NCBI RefSeq assembly: GCF_004798865.1
Contig: NW_025336360.1
Span: 185,040-249,039, forward strand
Source: Varanus komodoensis
Taxonomy: Eukaryota; Chordata; Lepidosauria; Squamata; Varanidae
Direction of reading: 5' to 3'
DNA: 64,000 nucleotides
Shown: positions 58,431-64,000 of the stretch, piece after piece
Layout of the letters: each line of letters opens with the position of its first letter
How positions within the stretch are numbered: position 1 is the stretch's first letter
Made by a program: the position numbers and the translations under genes
Notes under the pieces: generated by a model
What the model saw: only the letters and a program-made list of their open reading frames with translations
Databases searched by the model: none
What the model was told of the DNA's origin: nothing

Positions 58431-60397
58431 ATAGACCTGCTGTCTTAACCCACTTTTGCAGGGGTGAAAAATGGGGTACTCCCAACAACACTGGAATGAT
58501 TGGACAGTCTGGAAGACAAACAGTTTCTCCAACAGATGCTGCCTGTCTCATCCATGTATCTTTTGAGATAATTATCAGCGCAGGAAATGGTTTTTGCCAC
58601 CTCATAGTGTCCCAGCTGATGTGCATAAGACTGGCAGTTTTGAAGGCTCTACAACTTATGTAAAAAAAAATCCAGATGGTCCAAACTTTGGTCTCTTATG
58701 ACAGAAAAGTTGCATCTTTCAGCACGTCCTTGTGTTTTTCCCCAGTGTCCAAAGATCCAGGGAATAGTGAATCTCTCTCCATTGCCTGCAGGTGGCAGCA
58801 GACCCTCACAGCTTCGAGGGGCTTCGAAAGAATTGCGTAGAAGGGGGGAAGTCAGGGATCAAAGAGGAAACTGCAAATAGGGGTATGTGCGGAGCTGGGC
58901 AGGGACTGGAAGTGTTGTGCCACCAGTCCATGGCACCAGCAAATGGCAAATTTGTATATGCCTGCCTGCAAGGGCCTACCTTTATGGCATCCCTACGGCA
59001 TGGGGGTATGAACATTAGCTCCTCTCTATTCAGCACCTGCCAGGCGACATCAGAAGCATTCTGGGCACCACGCTGAAGGGGGGCATGGCAGACCTCCTGG
59101 GTCATGTCAAAAGAAGGGCTTTGGGGATAGTGAGAAGCCTGCGAACCAAATCCTGCAAGGCATAGATGAAAGAATCGAGGATTTTTATCCTGGAGCAGAG
59201 AAGATTAGGAAGGCACCTGAAGGTATTCAGATGTTTGGGTGGACTGAAGCCCAGAAGAGGGATCGGGGTTGTCTTCTGCTGCTCAAGAGAGCAGGTTTGA
59301 ATAATGATGGGTGGAAATCGGTGGGAGGCAAGTGTTGGCTCATTGTTTAGAGAGATGTCCAAACTCTGCCATCAGTTTGGTACTGGAGGGGATGAATTTT
59401 CTTTTGCCAGCAGGATTGGAGCAGAGAATGAATGGCCATCTGCCAGGGAAGCTGTCCTTGGAGGTGAGCAGAGGGGTGGACTAGATAGCCTCCAAGACCC
59501 ATGCACCTCTAGGATTCTCAGATTCCCACATGTACAAACACAACCATAGAGAAGGTAAATGTCAGAGACTGGCATTAAGCTCGAAGTTCTCTATCGCGTC
59601 GTTTTGCAGCAAAACTCAAGCACTGGGGTTTCCAAAGGCGCAATTGCCTCTTGTGGTCAAGCGTTTCTTGCTTCTCTCTTCTACCAAAAGTAGAAGAGAA
59701 GTTGCAATGGCGGCTTGTATTCTGGTAAGGATTGTGCAAAGCAGCCCGTTTATGTCAGCAGATAATCACCTTGATGCCTCGGATAGCCACAGAAACTCTG
59801 AAGGTAGAGCAGGGTATGTGTGAGAACCCCACAGCTTCACTCTCAATGGGGAGAGATTGTGGGGTTGTATTGGTCAGTTCTCTGCAGCACTGCATTTGCC
59901 AGCCATATGCCCCGATCCTCAGCCCCACATTTAGCCAGAGAGAAATCGGACCATTCCATATATATAAAGACCATTTTAATTGTGTGGGTTGTTTTTACAG
60001 AGAAACTACTTTGATATGTTTGTGTGGTGATTTTCTACATCCAGGGGTACACAGCCAAGTTCTATTACATAATTAAACAAATTATCTCCTCTAATGAAGA
60101 TGTTTTGTAAGTCCCATAAGAAATGAAAGACTAATAATTTTCATTCGGTCACATTTTTATTACCCTCTTATTACCTGGCAATGCATTTAAAAACAAAATA
60201 GCCCATCTCCACCTTTATTTTCCCTCTATGCATAGAATTTACATTCTATAGATTCTATACATAGAACCTATACATAGATACATAAGTATTTAAGTGTTGT
60301 TTCATCCAGACCTCATTTGGAGGTCTCTGCATTGGTCTCCAGTACTTAGCAGAGAGGAGTTGGTTGTTGTGGCAGTTGGCATATAAACGAGGTGTTT

Positions 60398-60590
60398 GTT
60401 TTGGTATTTTGTGCCATCAAGTTGTCTCTGACTTACCGCAAGCTCATGAGTGGAAGCCCAGCAAAATGTCTTAGCCCTGACAGCCCTGCTCAGCCCTTCA
60501 AGGCTGTGAATTCCTTGATGGAATCATTCCGGCTCCTAGGAGGTCTTCCCCTTCTCTGATGGGATCGATTCATCTTCTCTTTCCATTCAT
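60398..60590 (-). mobile_element. RTE-clade-like LINE 3' fragment
   Basis: Minus-strand end GACAACTTGATGGCACAAAA-TACC, with upstream NDSIKEF-like coding. Same type as 54846-55045. Confidence 0.45.
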
Positions 60591-60674
60591 CTTATAGTTC
60601 AACACTACAAATATTAAAAATCTACACCCTCCTTTTGATTTGTAATAAGCATCGATACAAACATAAATGACTCA

Positions 60675-60871
60675 CCTCAAGAGGTTTGCCTGGCACCGAC
60701 GTTATATGCTTTTCGACACCAGGTCAAGACCTTTTTATTTACCCAATATTTTAAAGCTTAAATAATTTAAATTATGTTTTTATCCTGCCGTGGGTTATTT
60801 TGATGTATTATGATGTATTTATTATGATGTATCTATTGGTGATTTGTTGTAAGCTGTCCAGAGACTTGCAG
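60675..60871 (+). mobile_element. L2-clade LINE 3' UTR, split by a SINE
   Basis: GGTTTGCCTGGCACCGACGT, TATATGCTTTTCGACACCAG and GTCAAGACCTTTTTATTTAC, an A/T-rich UTR and TTGTAAGCTGTCCAGAG. The last bases continue after the Sauria SINE at about 61244-61265. Confidence 0.65.
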
Positions 60872-60884
60872 TAATTGGATGGGG

Positions 60885-61230
60885 TAAAGGCGAAGGTTTC
60901 CCCTTGACGTGAAGTCCAGTCACGCCTGACTCTAGGGGGCGGTGCTCATCCCCGTTTCCTGGCCGAGGGAGCCAGTGTTTGTCCGCAGACAGTCTCCGTG
61001 GTCGTGTGGCCAGCATGACTGAACACCGAGGTGCATGGAATGCTGTTATCTGCCCACCGAAGTGGTACCTTTTCATCCACTTGCATTTGCATGCTTTCGA
61101 ACTGCAAGGTTGGCAGGAGCTGGGACGGAGCAACGGGAACTGACTCCGTTGTGCAGGTTCGAACTGGCGACCTTTCGATCAACCAGCCCAGCAGCACAGA
61201 GGTTTAAACCACTGCGCCACCTGCGATCCC
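60885..61230 (-). mobile_element. Sauria SINE (tRNA-derived, BovB-type 3' end)
   Basis: The minus strand begins GGGATCGCAGGTGGCGCAGT, then GGTTTAAACC (A-box region) and GTCGCCAGTTCGAACC (B box). The body carries CTCCGTCCCAGCTCCTGCCA and ends in the BovB-like tail TCAAGGGGAAACCTTCGCCT with (TTTACC). Flanked by TAATTGGATGGGG (from 60872) and TAATTGGAGGGG (from 61231). About 345 bp, essentially full length. Confidence 0.88.
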
Positions 61231-62257
61231 TAATTGGAGGGGTTAGAAATGCCCTAATAAGAGTGATCCACCCTAGATGCCAAGCTATAGTGAATATGCA
61301 CCTGTGGAATGGGGCAGATCCTGCTCCCCATCTGGCATTCCTCTGGTGCCTCAACAGGGCCCTGTGCTCTTCCAAGCTAGGACAAAGCCAGGCCTGGCAG
61401 CTCCTGGTTGGGAACAGCAGGTTGGGCTTTGAGACCCACTGCCACCCACAGTCAAAACTCATATTTCCTCTGACTGGAAGAGATCGGATGGACCTTTGCA
61501 AAATGCAGCATGGATGGAACATAGAAGGCTACTCAGAGGGCCCTGCCAGAATGGCCTTTGCGGCCATCTCACGAGTGCTCAAGTCCTTCTGTCTACCTGC
61601 TAGAGAGGATGCTGGAGGCAGGAGTTACTCTGGCTTTCCTCACTGGCCGTTCTATGACGCTTTGACTGGGGCTCTTGGCTGGGATGAGCCACAAGAAAAG
61701 AGAAACAAATCCATGCGTGAGCAGGAGCCCTGTGCAGGGCCAACCTGGGGGCAATGCTGGGCGGCTGCCAGAGCTCACGTGCCTGCAGGGGGCCAAATGC
61801 CAGCCTCAGCAGCCTCCCAGCCTCTGATCTTGCTGCTTGCTCTCCCTGCAATCTCCAAAGGCACGTGGTGCCAAGCGGGAGGAAATGGAGAGGTCTTGCT
61901 CCTCTTGCAGATGGTGGCTATGCCAACTGGGCACACAGATGGGCACATGAGTGGTAACAGTGGCTTAACCTACAGAGCATCTTGATCAAACTAAGGGCTG
62001 GCCCTGGGCAGGCAGTGACTGCCGGGTTATCAAAGGCGTTGTGGAACGAGCTGCTGAGGGCTCGGTCCCAGGCAGAAATGGCTTTACAAATCTTCAGGTA
62101 TCTCAGGACGGGCTGCATGTGTGCTTGTTGACTTTGCTGCATCTGGATGGCATATCTGCCTCCACCGTAGACAGGCAGATAAATGAGATAGGAGTTTTTA
62201 GGGTTATAAGTACAACAAAAGTAAAAGTGGTTCCAGGATATAATGTCGAGGAGAGGA

Positions 62258-62400
62258 GAGGAGCTCATTGGTGGAGCATGGGCATTGCATGCAGAGGGTG
62301 CAGGGAAAGCTCCTACTTGAAAATCTGGGGGGCTACTGGCGCCAGGTGGAGAACTCGGCCTGCAGCCAGGATCTGGAGAGCGGAACGATTCCTCCAGTAG
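62258..62400 (+). mobile_element. tRNA-derived SINE
   Basis: GCTCATTGGTGGAGCATGGG, CATTGCATGCAGAGGGTGCA (tRNA-like head) and GCCAGGATCTGGAGAGCGGA (body). Same general family as 57056-57228, truncated. Confidence 0.55.
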
Positions 62401-63948
62401 CCTGATGCACTTGGAAAGTGCTTGTGAATGTGGCATCAGGTCTGCAAGAGCTTGTGGGACTAGGACCAGTGCAATTAGACAGCCAAGCTGGGGGCTCCAG
62501 AAGATCTGTTAGGGGCTTTCCAGTGCTGCCCAGTTTGGCACGGCCAACTGTGGCTGCAGAAGATGTGGACCTTCTGTTTCCACATCTTCACTTGTGTCTT
62601 GAGTCTCACCTGCTCCGGCCTTTGCTTTTGGGCTCACTTCAGATTGCCTGTATCTTGAATAGCTGCGATTTCCTGGCATATCAGTCCTTGAGTGAACACG
62701 GAAAGCCCTTCATTGGTAGGTACCCATATTGTGTAAGTGGAGTGGGGATTGTGATGAGGGTTGAGATGTGTGCTTGCCTGCGTCTGTGTGTGTGAGAGAG
62801 AAAATATAAGGACTCGTAGAAGGCTGAGCTCTGCGTATACCCAGTAACCACCCCCACCAGGAAGAGCTGGCTGCCAAGTTTCCTTGAGGCGGCTTTGCCC
62901 TGGTTCTCCATGGAGCAATAATAGCCATTAAAGATCTTGTTGCTATGGGGTGAAATGTCCAGAGGCGATATCCGTTATCTGTAAATGGGCTGCCAGCAGG
63001 GAGTTAATGAAGCAACTCTGGGATGGCTGGGCCTCCACAGCTGTTTCGAGGCATGCCTTGAAATAGATGCAAGACCTCCTGGGGCTTGGGGGTGATGCTG
63101 AGGAGGGTATTTGCTCACCCACACGGACTCTTTCCTGGCCTCTCTCTCACTCCAGCTTCTTAGATGGGCCCGAAGGCCACTCAGGCAGGGGATTTTGGAG
63201 GCACTCCCAATTTACATGCAAATAGAGAGCTCCGTAGTGAGCAAGGGGAATTGGCGTGTGGTTTTAACAAGACTTGGATCTGCAGATTGGAGAAAGAGGA
63301 CCTTTGCTGGGAGGTTTGGTGGTGCGTGTTGTTCAGTCCTCATGGACTTATGGTGGCCCTCTGCCGGGATGCCTTCCACGGGCGGCTCTGCACAGATTTA
63401 TGTTGATGGGTGTTTGTGTCCATGAGAGCAGAGCATTCCAGAGCACCCGGCTTCTGCACATGCTTCTGTTCCATCATCACCTGGTCGTGTTTTCCCTCCA
63501 GGCCAAAACTTTCTTCTGGTCTGGGTGAGCTCGGCAGCATGATGAATTCTAGTCCAAACTCAATGTTAAGTTATTCATGATTTTAAAAAACCAAACAGGC
63601 TTAAATTGGCCACTTCTGATTTGAAGGAAAAGCAACAGCAGCTCATTCTCTGGATTATGCCCTGGTCCAGTTTGCGTCCTGTGCCATTTCTTGCCCACAA
63701 GCCCACGCATGCTATTTCTCCTGAGATGCTCCTAGTAGTAAGACAGCGACTCTTTCTAAGTATCATTGGCAGGTTTCACAGAACAGGGCTACGCAGTTTG
63801 AGCATGACTTGAGTGGAGTTTGCCATTGAATCATGGGTTGTTGTTAACCGTCAGTTGCCATGTTGTTTGAATCCAGCTGTGCTCAGAAACTGGTGGAAAG
63901 CCCACAGTTCACATCCCAACAATAAACTATGGGTTTTCAAATCATTTG

Positions 63949-64000
63949 CTAATTGCAAACTCGCCTCTGACCCATTGCAACCCCATGGACAACACTCCCC
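63949..64000 (-). mobile_element. BovB-type LINE 3' end, cut by the window edge
   Basis: CTAATTGCAAACTCGCCTCT and GACCCATTGCAACCCCATGG-ACAAC are the reverse complement of the BovB tail seen at 23570-23614. The element continues beyond the window. Confidence 0.6.

Larger units (their letters stand above)
49501..64000. other. Repeat-rich intergenic region
   Basis: Dominated by CR1, L2, RTE-like and tRNA-SINE remnants (listed separately) and microsatellites. 50770-51780, 53090-54570, 58700-60390 and 61260-63940 contain little I can name apart from one SINE at 62258. No gene was recognised. Confidence 0.6.

Noticed and set aside
61035-61985. 316-codon open frame, the longest in the window
   Set aside because: Its first ~65 codons are the antisense strand of the Sauria SINE, and the rest shows no domain or splice pattern. 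Treated as chance.
40655-64000. Exons of the next gene downstream of EPHB2 (in mammals, a LACTB-like gene)
   Set aside because: I looked on both strands and saw no convincing exon. The neighbour may lie beyond the window or be too diverged to recognise by eye.

Overview
The window looks like nuclear DNA from a squamate reptile (a lizard or relative). It holds a vertebrate gene with GT-AG introns, set among interspersed repeats that together point to squamates: a Sauria-type tRNA SINE, BovB LINE ends, many CR1 and L2 LINE 3' ends, and a squamate tRNA SINE with an L2-like tail. The species cannot be named from sequence alone.

One protein-coding gene is supported: EPHB2, the ephrin-B receptor tyrosine kinase, on the + strand. 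The window opens inside the intron before the Cys-rich/EGF-like exon and carries 13 coding exons (4 to 16 in the human scheme) from 1254 to the stop at 37592-37594. The exons give 2153 nt with every phase compatible, or 716 complete codons. They encode the EGF-like segment, two fibronectin III domains, the transmembrane helix, the juxtamembrane tyrosines, the full kinase domain, the SAM domain and the C-terminal PDZ ligand SVEV. Signal peptide and ligand-binding exons lie upstream of the window. I saw no break in the coding sequence.

Layout: 1-1253 intron 3 (partial); 1254-2825 exons 4-5; 2826-14320 the 11.5 kb intron 5; 14321-19838 exons 6-9; 19839-22666 intron 9 with a 100-N gap; 22667-25440 exons 10-12; 25441-37485 exons 13-15 and long repeat-bearing introns; 37486-37594 last exon; 37595 to somewhere between about 38.5 and 40.7 kb 3' UTR; the rest is intergenic DNA with no gene I can recognise.

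The most interesting points are: a tandem NAGNAG acceptor at exon 9 that would give one-residue isoforms; a 100-nt optional intron across the stop codon that would swap the PDZ ligand for a 51-residue tail, a layout I recall from human EPHB2; a chimeric CR1-derived element present twice with the same novel 5' block; a BovB end with a perfect 13-bp target duplication; a Sauria SINE nested in an L2 element; an unclassified duplicated block near 42-44 kb; and an assembly gap flanked by repeated, partly inverted sequence.
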